DNA of 64,000 nt from Chlorocebus sabaeus (GCF_047675955.1 NC_132923.1:89091137-89155136), one strand, 5' to 3'; positions 1-11,829 are shown, counted from the first letter of the stretch. Program-made: numbers and translations. Notes: a model not told the origin generated them from the letters alone.

Positions 1-312
1 GTGCTGACCACAGTGGTAACAAAAGCAAAAACCCCGGGCAGGAGCCACGTTGACCTTCAGGGGCCTGGTTTGCCCTGTCTTCCTTCCCCCACCCCATCCC
101 CTCACTCAGCAGCCAACCCCACCGGCTCACACCAGGTCAAACAAAACAACAAAGACTGACAATGCCCAATGCCAGACAGAGACAGAAAGGTAAAGACACA
201 ACTTCTGCCATCTCAGAACTTACATTCTAGCTAGCTGGGGCTTTCTGAAGAATTCAGCACTGGGAGTCAGAAGATTTTCCTGTCTTATTTTGGCAAATCT
301 TAGGTAAGTCAC

Positions 313-718
313 TGTATTCATCTGCTGAGACTGCCGTAACAAAGAACCACAGACTGTGTGGCCGAAGCAACAGGAATGCACCTCCTCACAGTCCTGGAGG
401 CACAGTCCAAGGCCAAGGTGCTGCTGTCATTGGTTTCCTCTATGGCCTTCCTCCTTGGTTCACAGAGGGCAGTGTTCCGGAGGCCTCTTCTCGTGATTGT
501 CCAGTTGTACACATGTCTGGTGTCTCTGTGTTTCCCAATCCACCTCTTTTTATAAGGGCAACAGTTAGATTGGATTAGAGCCCACCCTAATGGCCTCATT
601 TAAACTTAATTACCCTTGTAAAGGCTTTATCTCCAAATACAATCACATTCTGAGGTCCTGGGGGTGGGGGCTTCACCATATGAATCAGGAGGGAGTGGGA
701 CACAATTCAGCCTTATCA
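313..718 (-). mobile_element. MaLR-type solo LTR (MLT1-like)
   Basis: Read on the + strand it starts TGTATTCATCTGCTGAG and passes through a run resembling the reverse complement of MLT1-type LTRs (CACAGTCCTGGAGGC, TATAAGGGCAACAG, CTCATTTAAACTTAATTACC). It ends GACACAATTCAGCCTTATCA. The ends are TG and CA. It is flanked by GTCAC (308-312) and GCCAC (719-723), a 5-bp target duplication with one change. No internal retroviral genes are present. Confidence 0.75.
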
Positions 719-1393
719 GCCACTTAACTGCTCTGATCCTCAGTTATTTTCTCAACCGTAGGGGAGACTAAAAGGCTGCTGCAGAGCTCACATCAGGCAA
801 TGTGCATGAAGCCTGTAATAGCCACACATAGACAGGAAGGGTTGCCAATGGGGACCCACAGGGATGAAGGCCCTTGGCATTTCAGGGAGCCATGTCTATA
901 GGGAAGATAGCCTAATATCCTTAAGGACATGTGACTACCTGAGAAGACAAACTCTCCCTTTTCTTTTCCCTTGGGGACACGTGGTCAAGGGCTAGAACCA
1001 TACAGCCGGACTTGACAGGCCATAATTTCCCATTATTCCTGTGCTGTGGAGCAAGTGAAGGCAGCTAGGAAATTGTGTTCAGCTGGGGGTCAGGTGACCT
1101 GGACAAACTTTCCCTGCCCTTCCAGTTACTAACCCAACATTCAGGGAATATTTGCAGCCCTCAGTTTCCTCATTTGTGTCATGAGCAAGCTGAGAATTTA
1201 AACTAGAACATGCTAAGCTGTGTCACTCTGGAGGTTCATGCATCTGTTACAAAGGCAAAACCATGGGCTAGAAGCCATGTTTGCTTTTAGGGGCCAGGTT
1301 TGGTTGAGTATTTTCTGATATGATGACTGTGACTACATTCTTAAATCCCCTGTGGGCCTGTGACCAGGGTATAGTTCTGCCCACTCAGGATAG
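719..1393. other. Unassigned intronic sequence
   Basis: No gene seen. 1244-1302 resembles 16-72 at the window start (see findings). 1080-1200 has a faint MIR-like run (CTCAGTTTCCTCATTTGTGT). Confidence 0.5.
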
Positions 1394-1512
1394 CCTGAGC
1401 CCTGATCCTGGTTACAACCTGAGCCCTGATCCTGGTTACAACCTGACCCCTAATCCTGGTCACAGCCAGAGCCCTGATCCTGGTCATAGCTGACCCCTCA
1501 CCCTGGTCACAG
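1394..1512 (+). repeat. Minisatellite, 24-bp unit, five copies
   Basis: Units start at 1394, 1418, 1442, 1466 and 1490 (the last is 23 bp). All share CCTGG followed by TTACA or TCACA and a CCCTGATCC-like core. The first two units are identical and the rest carry a few substitutions. The period is a multiple of three, so the minus strand shows a repeated eight-residue open frame (VTRIRAQ-like). There is no evidence that it is translated. Confidence 0.92.
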
Positions 1513-2929
1513 ACTGGCTGTGAGGAATGTGGATGGTAGAATGCACACAACTTCCGTTACAGAAATCACTCGTAAAATTGGGGGTAATATGTGTATCCCC
1601 CTTTTCTCAGCCCTCTACTTTCTATTAAGGGGCTGAATTACTTAACATTTTGGGTCTGGCCCTCATAGAGAAAAGAGAGATCTTGCTGTCTCTCTATGTG
1701 TTTCTCTAGTCTGGGGGCTGGGGTTCTGTGGTAGCGGGAGGCTGTCTTCTCTAGTCTTGCTTCCTTTGCATACAGCAGGGTAAAATGGCATGGAGCAGCC
1801 TAGCCTGGAGAGATACGTCTCTTAGAAGAGTTTGTCTCAAGTTCAGGGCTCTCAGGTAGCTGGAATTTATGGCGTCAGCCCCGCCCCATGTCATTAATAA
1901 AGGAAAATTAGCCTTCTCTGGGTGAGGACATTTTTCACTGGAGTCTGAGGGCTGTAATGAGGCGCTATCAAAGCCCTAACGTGCCATATGAATTTTATAT
2001 GCCCTGTTTCCTACAAGTTCTGAACAGCTCGGCCGATTTATAAGGTAATGATTTTTCCATCCATAATTTCTTTCGTATGATTTTGGTAACGTGGACATTT
2101 CCCCCTGTTGACTGGGCTGTGCACAGCCTAGTTGACTGGATTAAGGCAGGATGGAGAGGGAGAGCTTTTTTCTGAGGCCCAGATCTGTGTGCAAGAGCTG
2201 CAGGGCACTGGAGCAGACGTGAGGGAATACTGAGCTCAGTTCTGCATCTGCTGCTGACTCCTGCAGCCACTGTGTGCAATTGACTTCCCAGCTCTGGGCC
2301 TCAGTTTCCCCATCAGTCCAGCGAGAGGGCATAATTCAATGTCAGCCAACATAATAATGTCAAAACCATTCAACTCATTGCAACCCCACACATTTCATGC
2401 ATAACGACCCATGCCGGCCACTGTGCTGGCCATTGGAGGCACAAGGATAATCAATATGGGCCCTCCCTCCAAGATGGAAGAACTCTCTGAAAGGAGTTGC
2501 ATGCGTTCAGAACATAGAGGGGACCAGTCCTGCCTGTGAAGGCGGTGTTGTGGCAGCACACCATGGAGGATAAGTCCATTTTGCCTGGCCAGGAGTGACC
2601 CACTGCAGAGCTTTTCAGTTGAGGTAGTGTCCTCTTTAACCTCAGCTAAGACCTTGGCGGCAGACCCAGCCTCCCCAAGTGCAAAACCACCTCCAAGTTC
2701 CCCCAAAATTCTCCCAAGAAGGAGCAGTTTCCCTTATTCTTTCTCCTTTCTCAAGGCCAACACCTCCTCTCCAGATGCCCCAATGGGGAGGAGGCCAGAG
2801 CACAAACACCTGGGAGGAACCCCAGCACACCATAAATCTACCCGCTCCATCCTTTGATCTGGACACTCCTATCTCCCGCAGATCACTGCCCGGGAGGTAG
2901 CTATCGAGCCGAGGATCAGAGCCCTCATT

Positions 2930-2931
<2 letters not shown>
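1513..2931. other. Unassigned intronic sequence
   Basis: No gene. A MIR-like trace lies near 2245-2330 (CTGGGCCTCAGTTTCCCCAT). The AT-rich, low-repeat patch at 1990-2110 is a candidate conserved element only by its look. Confidence 0.5.

Positions 2932-2979
<48 letters not shown>
2932..2979 (+). repeat. (TG)24 microsatellite
   Basis: A perfect run of 24 TG dinucleotides, likely polymorphic in length. Confidence 0.98.
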
Positions 2980-2980
<1 letters not shown>

Positions 2981-3902
2981 ATGTTTTAACTTAACCTGGC
3001 CTGCATTATGTTAAGCCAGAATGTGTTACAGGATGTAAATCACTGCCAGTCTAGGTGGATGGTCTATATGGATGGTCACCCATGGCCCATATTCCAACTC
3101 AAGGGTGGTTCAAACTGAAAAATACAGTGAGTCCCCCAGATGTTTCGTCTACAGGACTCAGTGAGCCCCTGCAGGGATTTTTTTTTCCTTTTGTTCCCTG
3201 AATTGACCAGATGCTTTGCCTTCCCTGAGACCCGGCCTCTATGTTTCATGCACCTCACTCTCGCTGTCTCACCCAACCTCCCCAGCACTTCAGACATGAG
3301 AATCACAATCAGTCCCCTCCACAGGTGAGGAAATGAAGACCCAAATAGGCACAGTCCCAGCTATGGTCATGCAGAGAATTAGAGAAACAGGTTAGGAACT
3401 CAGGCCTTCTGATCTTAGACGAGCACATATCACTTCTACTACATGAGCAACTTCTCTCTACCCAGGAGCAAGCCAAGCTCATTTCACAGCTGAGCCGGAT
3501 GGGAAGTTCTAGCAGGTGGAAACGGCAGTGGGGCAGCTCTTGGCATCCCTCTTTCCCACCACTCAGAAGTTGGTGCATTTCCCTTGGAAAGAAAAGCCAC
3601 TTCAACTTTCCTGTAATAAAGTTTTCTAATTAACTGGAGGGGGAAGCATGCTGGATGTATTAACCACATATTAGCTATATGCTGGTTCTTTTCTTTTTTT
3701 AACTTCTTCGTTGAGAAGCTCTAGCGGTCTCTGCATAGCAGCTATTAAAGTATTGCCATAAAGCCAGGTATGGGAAGTCCTTAGGCCTGGCTACTCACAC
3801 AGACCCTCTTTGCAAATTTATAAAGATAGAGACACTTCCTCCAGCCTTTTACTTTCCCAACCTGCAGGTTAGCCCTGGAAAGAGAAAACCTACTGTGTGT
3901 GT
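2980..3902. other. Unassigned intronic sequence with a MIR trace
   Basis: Nothing coding. 3325-3420 (GGTGAGGAAATGAAGACCCA onward) looks like the tail of a minus-strand MIR. Confidence 0.45.
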
Positions 3903-4030
3903 CAGTTCATTCAGCAAGGATTTACTAAGCACCTACTATGTACCAGGCATTGTTCTGAGGATTTCAAATAGAATAAAGCATGTTCATTTCCTTTAAGAAG
4001 CCCACAGTTCAATGAGGACTAAACACAGTA
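3903..4030 (-). mobile_element. L2 3' end fragment
   Basis: ACTAAGCACCTACTATGTACC, then CAGGCATTGTTCTGAGGAT and CCCACAGTTCAATGAGGACT, follow the reverse complement of the L2 3' end. Confidence 0.65.
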
Positions 4031-4251
4031 GGAGGTAACTATTCAGATTATAAAAATATATTCCTTATTATACAAAAATAGTCTCTCAGCAGCCGCATTG
4101 TCTCTGGCCATATATTCATATACCTTTTATCCAAAGCCCCTAAAAGCAGACTTTAAGCATCCACTCTGTAATGAATTTGCTGCACATATGCCTGGGAAAA
4201 GATAGTTTACTATGATTATGATTACAATTTTTCTTCTCATTGTCATTAATA

Positions 4252-4457
4252 GCAGTCTCTGAAGTCAGACTTCCTTAGTTCATATCCCAGTTTCACCATT
4301 TACTGGCTGGGTGACTGTGGCCAAATTACTTTACCTCTCTGTGCCTGTCTCCTAATATGTAAGAGGAGAATAATAGTGTCTGTAGCGTAGATTGTTTTGA
4401 AAATTAGCAAAGATCATGCCTATCAAGGTTTTACCCCAGTGCCAGACACTCAATAAG
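4252..4457 (+). mobile_element. MIR element
   Basis: Shows the MIR order: a TTTACTGGCTGGGTGACTGT core, ACCTCTCTGTGCCTGTCTCC, AGAATAATAGTG, and a CACTCAATAAGG end. Confidence 0.8.
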
Positions 4458-6089
4458 GGCAAAATAACTACTTACTATTTTGGTTGTTATTATCCTAATA
4501 TTAAGAAGAGAAAGTGTGGATTAAGGAGGTAAAATATGTCAGGGTAGGGTTAGACCTGAGACCAAGCTCCTAAGTGAGATCGTCTCCAGTTATCAATCAC
4601 TACCATGCTAATAGACATGCTCTTTCCATGACATGTGGCAGAAAAAGGGGTGGGAAGGTGAGCTTTTCTTGGAGGTGGAAGGGGCAAGGCATAGTCATTG
4701 GAACACAGGAGCCAAAGCTGGTCACAAGCACACACCTGACCAGCGTCTGAAGATTGATGGACGGGGGACAGTGATGCTGGGCGGATGCCTGTACGGGATG
4801 GAATCCTCGCCCTGTCTCCACCTGTCTTCGAAGGTGCTACCTGTTGGTGACTGCTGGAGGATCTCCTGCCCTGGGGGAGGGATGTGACCAGGTGTACTTC
4901 TGTCTTGTTCAAAGAACTGTAGTTCTTGCATTACAGGGGCCCGTCAGTCTGTGACTCAAGCCACCTGAGAGTCTGACTCTGAGTGTCTAAGTCAAAGGAT
5001 CTCAGCTTCTGTGAATATACGATTGGAGAATATACCCAAGTTCCTGACCTTTATTCATGCTGCTTCCACTGCCTGTAATTCCTTTACCACGAATCCTGTC
5101 TGTTGAAATCTTATCTTCGTAGGCCCAACAGATGTTCCTGAATCCATCATCCTCTCTCTGGGACTCATATCACCTTATGCTTTTGTCTCCTGTGAAGAAT
5201 TTAGTTCATTCTGCCTTACCCTTGGAGCAGAGCATCTGCCCATCTCTTGTGTTTGCCAGAGAGTAAGCACCGTACCTTGGCACACCTGAGTCCTAAGCAC
5301 TCAGGCCAGAGTCTGGCCCAGAAGTTGTTCATTGAGATAATGGGGATGAGAGTTGGAGGGCCAACAGCATCTGGGCAATGAGAGAAACACATCACATTGA
5401 TGTGATCAGAGGACACAGAAAAGAGGAACTTCTCCCACCCCCAAGCTGGGCTGCCAGCCAACCCTGGATGGGCCCCAACTCATATGGACCTCGTCTAAGA
5501 AGGTGGCCCCCAAGAGCCACCCTCCCTCCCCAACTCTGGGCAGGCGTGGACACACACAACTCTTGTGGGCTCCGGGAGAAAGAGGCCCATTCAAAGGGTG
5601 GCCTATAAAACCTCTTAGCTTGCACTCAGAGGCTTATATCACTTTTTAAAGTGTGGTCAGCATGGTGTTATTGCACTGGGGCTGCAGGGGACGGTGACAT
5701 GATTTACTTGAGTAATTAACCGGTTGCTGCACCCAAACTCTAAGCAAACACAGTGCACTTGGCTGAAATTACCTGCTTCCGAGCTCCAGCTTTTCCTTGT
5801 GGGGTTCAAAGACATTCCAGGAGTTAGGGCTAAAGTCAGTTTCTATTGGGGCTTTCTTCCACATGTTATGGGCCTGGGGCTGGGTGCCCATCGAGATGGG
5901 CTCCCCAGCCCCGGCAATTCCATTTCCAAAAAGATCCATACTGAGTTGGCATCTTGGGAGGGGATAAACTACCTCATGTTTGGTTCCCTCTTCTTTTCAG
6001 GCTCCACACCCCACTCATCTGCCTTCTCCTGCAAGGGAGTCCTGTTGTCAGCAGCCTTTGACTGAGTCAGCAACTTCTTAAAACGGCTC
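4458..6089. other. Unassigned intronic sequence
   Basis: No gene recognised. 5041-5340 has faint L2-like phrasing (TTCATGCTGCTTCCACTGCC). The remainder is not assigned. Confidence 0.45.
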
Positions 6090-7050
6090 TTACTTGAATT
6101 TCAGGCCACCCCTCTCTCTTCACTGCTTGCCTGGCTGGCCACTCCTTCACAGTGTTCCAGCTGGTTCCTCCTCATGGCCCTGACCTCTAAACATTAAAGT
6201 CCCCACCCACAAACCTCTCCTCTGTCTTCCTTCCTTTAAAAAGTCATGTCCCAAATGTATAATTCCATCCTATACTTCCTTCCTGACACTCCATCTGGTT
6301 GTTCAGCAGGCACTTCAAAATGTACACACCCTAAACCAAACTCCAGATCTTCCCCTACTCCCAAGTCTGCTCCACTCTAACAGTTGCTCAGGCCAGGTCA
6401 ACGGGGCTCATCCTGACCCCTCTTCCTCTCGCCCTGCATCCAGTTGGTCAGCCGACCCTATTGGCTTTACCTTCAGTCTGCGTCCAGAACACACCTGCTC
6501 ACTTTCTCCCCTTGTCTCATAAGCCTCTGGACCAGGGTCGCTGCTCCTGCCCTGTCCCCTGGCATTCTCTTCTCCACACTACAGGCAGAGGAAGCCTTTA
6601 ACGTGCAAATCAGGTCCTATGCCCCTGGCTTAAAACCCTCTAGTGGCTCCCTCCTTGCTCTAAGGAAAATTCAGGGTCTTCAGGATGGCATTAGGTCCTG
6701 CTTGACAATCACCCCACCCCTGCTGTCACCACTGACCTCATCTCACACCTCCTTCCTCCACCCCCTTTCATTGTACAGCAGCCACACTGGCCTCCTGCTG
6801 TCCCTTGGGCAGCCTGCCATGCTCCTTCGTCATGGCACTACCTCTGTCTAAAATGGTCCTTAGATCTCCCTGGGGCAGTTCTCTCAGCCTCTTCAGATCT
6901 CAGCTCCAACATCCCCATCCCAGTGAAGCTGTCTTTAGCCACACTAAACAGAACAGCCCATGCCCATCTCCCTTACTTTGCTTTATGTTTATCCACAGTG
7001 GTTATCACCACCCTACACACCAAGTATCCACTTGTTAATTCTTCTCTTCT
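6090..7050 (+). mobile_element. L2 element, long fragment
   Basis: Contains L2 3' region phrases in order: GGCTTAAAACCCTCTAGTGG, GCAGCCACACTGGCCTCCTG, TCTGTCTAAAATGG, and CAGATCTCAGCTCCAAC. The open frames that cross it are by-products. Confidence 0.75.
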
Positions 7051-7770
7051 GCTACAATGAAATCTCCACACATTAGATAGTTAATTTTGTTCATTGCCAA
7101 AAACAGTTTCTGAATGGGGCAGACGCATCAATAGGAATGAATCATCCAATTAGCTATTTCAAAAGCATTGCAGGGAGGAAAATGAAGCTCAGAGAAGTAA
7201 ACCACTTGCCCAAGTGAGTGCCCACGCTGGGGACTGAATCTAGGCCTGGCTGCATACTAGTTCTGTTATAGAACATGCTTTTTCTTTCCTGGAGTCTGAA
7301 CTTCCAAACCATGTCACCTGGAAGACTTCCACCGAGGCTGGTGCTGGAGGGAGAGGAAAGGCAGATGTCTGTAGGACCAGTATCCTCCCCCTGGGAGGGT
7401 ATAACTCCAGCAGGGACCAGGCAGAGTAAGAAAGGCAAGGGAGGGAGCCTGGGGACAGATGGAGTCTCCTGCCCTGAGGCAAGGTGAGCCACAGTGTGAT
7501 CCCCTGCGCCCTGGAGGTGGTCAAACAAAGTCTAAGGTGGCCAGAGCCCCTGGACCAGTGACCCCCAAGCATGGGCAGCCTCTGCCTTTTACCCCAGTGT
7601 CTCCTGCCAGTATCACCATTTTCTATGAGAGTCTAGATGGGGAAAAGCTCGGAAAGGGAACCTAAAATCAAACAGCTACATTGTGCCAGGCACTTTCTAC
7701 AAACCTTTTGTTTAAATTGTCACAGCAGCCAGCTTTGTTATCAAACAAGGTAAAGAGGAAGGTTGGTTTT
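7051..7770. other. Unassigned intronic sequence
   Basis: Nothing recognisable apart from a weak minus-strand MIR-like run (GCTCAGAGAAGTAAACCACT, 7187-7206). Confidence 0.4.
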
Positions 7771-8095
7771 GGCCAGCCACAGTGGCTCACGCCTGTAATC
7801 CCAGCACTTTGGGAGGCTGAGGCAGGTGGATCACGTGGTCAGGAGCTCAAGACCAGCCTGGCTACGGTGGTGAAATCCCATCTCTACTAAAAATACAAAA
7901 AAATTAGCCGGGCATGGTGGCAGGTGCCTGTAATCCCAGCTACTCGGGAAGCTGAGGCAGAGAATTGCTTGAACCCAGGAGGCAGAGGTTGCAGTGAGCA
8001 GAGATCACACCATTGCATGATAGAGTGAGACTCTGTCTCAAAAAAAAAAAAAGAAAGAAAGAAAATGAAAAAAAAAGAAAGAAAAAGAAAAAGGA
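7771..8095 (+). mobile_element. Alu (AluS-like) with right-arm deletion and long A/GAAA tail
   Basis: Both arms are present (AGTGGCTCACGCCTGTAATC; TCCCAGCTACTCGGGAAGCT). The right arm lacks about 12 nt: CCATTGCA is followed directly by TGATAGAGTGAGAC instead of the usual CTCCAGCCTGGG stretch. The tail (8040-8095) has degraded into GAAA repeats. Flanks AAGGTTGG at 7759-7766 and at 8097-8104 fit a target-site duplication. Confidence 0.95.
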
Positions 8096-8109
8096 GAAGG
8101 TTGGGTCAT

Positions 8110-8400
8110 CCCTGCAAGACCTGTCCAGAAAGACTCTGCTCAACTGGTTGCCCCTGGCTCTGGGAACCTCCCTTTCCTCCACCTTTCCCTTCCCCAAGCT
8201 GAGTTCATTAGTCCCTGGCTTGTGCCTCCCCTGGCTTCTCTGCTCACACATTTCCCATCAGGCTGTGGGCTCCTCTAGATGGGGAGCTCCTCGGCAGTGT
8301 AGCTCCCCATCCATGCCTCTCCCTGCACCTCCCAGAGAGCCTGGCAAGTGGTAAGCATTCAGTGACAATGAATGAATGAGTGAATGAATGAGTGAATGAA
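8110..8400 (+). mobile_element. L2 3' end with GAAT/GAGT repeat tail
   Basis: GTGGGCTCCTCTAGATGGGG and AGAGAGCCTGGCAAGTGGTA, then GAATGAATGAGTGAATGAAT (8371-8399), follow the L2 3' end. Confidence 0.65.
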
Positions 8401-8661
8401 GATAGGGATGGGTTGTATGACAGTTCAGGGATTCAGGCCTGGCTGCCCCTGCAGATATAGGAACAGGTGAAAACCTTGTATCCAGGGGAGCAGGGAATCT
8501 TATCTTGTTGCTGCAGCATCTGGTATGTGTGTTGGGCTGGGGAAAGCCTTGACCTGCCTTAGGAGACAAGACAGGTAAGGAAAGTTGGGTGCCTTACCCA
8601 GTTTTCTAGCAAGAGAGTCCAAAGGCCCCATGTCAAACCTAAAATGGGTACAGGCAGCAGA

Positions 8662-8905
8662 TAGCCAGGGGCTCTGCTTTACTGCTATGGAGAGAGTCAC
8701 AGAGAGAGATTAAATGAGTTAAAGAGTTAAGCAGTTGCCCTCCCCTCGTCATTTATTGCTGGTCATTTTAGTAACAGCAGTGGTGATGGCAAGGACACTG
8801 TCAGTGTTGCCTAAAGTCACCAAGCACTCCACACAGGAAGTAGGCTTGCTCCAGAGTGTCAGGTTTGAATAGCCTTCGTTCATTCTCTGTCTCTTTCCTT
8901 CCCTG
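8662..8905 (+). repeat. Local direct duplication, copy 1
   Basis: Starts TAGCCAGGGG and matches 9983-10225 over its full length at roughly 80-85% by eye, including CTTTACTGCTATGGAGAG, AGTTAAGCAGTTGCCCTCCC and AAGGACACTGTCAGTGTTGC. The flanks do not match. I do not recognise it as a named repeat family. Confidence 0.9.
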
Positions 8906-9411
8906 TTACATGGGTCCAGCAGCCCAGGATTCAGAAGGTCCAAAAAGGCTTTCTGGAGGAGGGGATATAGAATTGGCAGGTGAGCTGCAGCCACAGAGCT
9001 TAAGGGAGATCTCCATCCTTACACTTAAGCAGCAAATTTTTCTTTTTCTTAATCCTTGAGAAATGTCATCACGTCCCAAGTTGATTCCTTCTCCCTGGGT
9101 TCCACTTCAGGCAGAAGCTCAGTGCTGCCAGCAGGGAGTTTGGAGCTCGTAACTCAACTGTGGTCAGGTCCTGGGGGGACCTGATTCCAATTAAAGATGT
9201 CAAATATATTTATGGATTATGCAATCAACAGGTATGAAGCAGCCTCGATAGCCGCCAGGGCCACCCTGAAGACAGGCCTGTCATTAATTAATCCCAGTGG
9301 GTCTGCCAAACTCTGTTGCCAACATGAGTGCTCTGAAGAATGCCGTGGACCAGGGAGGGACAGGAGGCTGGGCCTGTAGGGTCTGTCTGAGCAGAGAAAA
9401 GAATGTTAGAG
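8906..9411. other. Unassigned intronic sequence
   Basis: Nothing coding and no repeat recognised. Confidence 0.4.
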
Positions 9412-9612
9412 GAAGACTCAGAGGATTTGCCTTGGAATCATGGCTGTACACTTACCAGCTTGACTGGAGTGACCTTGAACAAGTGACTGAATCTCTTAGA
9501 GCCTCAGTCTCCACTGCTGGAAATGGAGAGGATGGTGCATGCCTCTGGGGGCCTTGTCGAAGGCTGCTTAAGGCCATGTATGCGAAGGGGCTCAGCATGT
9601 AGCGAGTGCCCA
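9412..9612 (+). mobile_element. MIR element (diverged)
   Basis: GACTGGAGTGACCTTGAACA and GAATCTCTTAGAGCCTCAGT follow the MIR core. Confidence 0.6.
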
Positions 9613-9982
9613 TCAGTTGACTGAGGAAAGAACGGCCCTGGAGTGGGCGTGCTTAACTTCCCCACTCCCTACTTGATAGTGCCCACCATCTGCTGTGATG
9701 GTGTCCAGGACTCATGGTCCTGGTCCAGAGACCAAGATCCTCAGATTGTTCACTCAGCAAACCTGGACTTTCATTAGGCCCTGGGCTGCACCCCAGGCCC
9801 CAGAACAGAATCCAGGGAGGTAAACACTCCCCAGGAACTCACAGGGGAGATGTCCACACTACCCTGGACCTACAGGAAGGTTGATGACAGTGGCAGCAAC
9901 AAGCTTGGCCATCGATGGAGGGGGCAGCCAGAACTAACACTGCCCATGTCCAACTCACCACCCTCACCTTTATTCTACCAGG

Positions 9983-10225
9983 TAGCCAGGGGCCCTGCTT
10001 TACTGCTATGGAGAGTCACAGAGAGAGATTAAGTGGTGTGACAGGAGTTAAGCAGTTGCCCTCCCCCCGCCATTTGTTGCTGGCCATTATAGTAACAGTA
10101 GTGATGATGGTAAGGACACTGTCAGTGTTGCCCCACGTCCCCACACACTCCACACAGAAGTTGGGCCTGCTTCAAATTGTTGAGTTTGAACAGCCTTAGC
10201 TCATTGTCTCTCTGCCCTTCCCATC
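9983..10225 (+). repeat. Local direct duplication, copy 2
   Basis: Partner of 8662-8905, offset 1,321 bp, same orientation. Differences include a 2-nt loss in the GAGAGAG run and several transitions, so the event is not recent. Confidence 0.9.
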
Positions 10226-11239
10226 GGAGGTATAGTTTGCATTTCATAAATTCCCTCTGGCTGCAGGCTGGAGCATGGATGGCACGGATCCAGAGAGGAG
10301 GTTGATCCGCTAGTCTGGGTGGAGGACCATGAGGCCTGAAGCCAGGTAGTGTCAGCTTGGTAAAGGGAAGGCTATAGCATCCAGAGACATTTAAGAGGCT
10401 GAATCAGTCTGACTGGGGGACTGGTTAGGTGTGAGTGTGTATGTGTGTGGGTGAGCGTGTGTGTGTGGTGGGAGTGAGGGGGCAGGCTCCTGGCACGTGC
10501 AGTGGAGGTGTGCACAGAGCTAAAGGCCATCGCATGTGTCCCCGTGCCCACTTCTCTGCTTGCTCATGGGTGTGTGTGTCAGGCCTCTGATCTTTATGCA
10601 GTAGTCTCTTCTCTGAGAGTAGACTCTGCAGTGGGGTTGTGACCTCTCGGGCAACACTTACTCCATTGTATAACATGTCCTGTCACCAGAGCACCTGGCA
10701 TCCATGAGCTCACCTTAACCCACAATGTCTCGAGGGCAGCATTCCAAGCTATCCCACAAGGCCTGATGCCAAGGGTGTGGCTTATCATAGCAGAAGAGGA
10801 CCAGGACTGACAGCCTCCGTGCCAACCCAGCGCCCTCCCGCCACATGAGGGTATCAGAGTAACAAGGGCAGACAGAAATAGCCCAGGTCCGCAAGCCAGC
10901 TGGAGATCCAGCTTTCGCCCCTCTGGACATCTCTCCCGTTTTGTCTCAGTAGTATTTAGGGCTCGGCCTTGACCCTCTGATTGGACCGCTCATTTCTCTA
11001 TTTCCTCCTCTCTGCGTGGTCAGGCCCCAGTGTGCTGAATCTGCTGTGTGGTCCTCAGTATGTCCCTTACTCTTCTGGGTCTCAGTCATCACATCTGTCA
11101 GCCATGTGACTGCATCAGTCAATAGCCATGTCTCTCCAACACTGACCATTTGTGGTTTACACTGTGTCTCTTTATGAATGTCACCAAAGGGACTTAGTCT
11201 TCTTCAGTGGATGACTTGGAAGTGAATATCTAAACCTCT
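10226..11239. other. Unassigned intronic sequence, TG-rich patch
   Basis: 10429-10475 is an imperfect TG-rich run. Otherwise I see no gene or clear repeat. Confidence 0.45.
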
Positions 11240-11370
11240 CAGCTGTAACTGACCTTAGGGACTATTGTTCAACACTCTTGGGTTACTGACCAGGAAACGG
11301 AAGATTCAGAGAAGTTAATGAAGTGCCCAAAAGCACCTAGCAAGCTGCAGACAGAATCAGAGCCTCACAG
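11240..11370 (-). mobile_element. MIR fragment
   Basis: CAGGAAACGGAAGATTCAGA, GAAGTTAATGAAGTGCCC and CAGACAGAATCAGAGCC follow the reverse complement of MIR. Confidence 0.5.
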
Positions 11371-11829
11371 AGCCTGCAGGAACCTCAGACATGAGCTGCA
11401 GCTGCTCTTCTTGGGCTGCAGACCCTGCTGACCCTCCTCCAGAGATGGATGCTCACCACCTCCTTGGGAAGTCCATTCTGCTGTGGGCATTGATAATCTC
11501 AGGCCTCAGCTTTCTCTGCCTCATCTTCCAAGTAGGACAATTAACATTTGCCTTCTTGCTCAGATGCCTTTGGGTCCCTGGATGAATGACTTCTAGAAAG
11601 GTCCGCCTGGCTCAGAAACCAGCCATGGATATCTCTGACAAAGGGAAACCAGTGTTCTTGGAAGAAGGGTGGGGTGAGAGGGAGGACAGTGGCAAAGTCT
11701 GATTGCAAACAGACTGTCTCTCACTGCTTCCTTCGAGTGTTGTGTAAATTGGCCCTAAATTACACAAAGGCAGAACTGTGCTGGACGGCCCAGCCCAGGT
11801 GTCCAGCCTTGAGAGGTTACATGGGATTC

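Noticed and set aside
1394..1512. CRISPR-like array
   Set aside because: Units abut with no spacers and this is primate DNA; it is a minisatellite.
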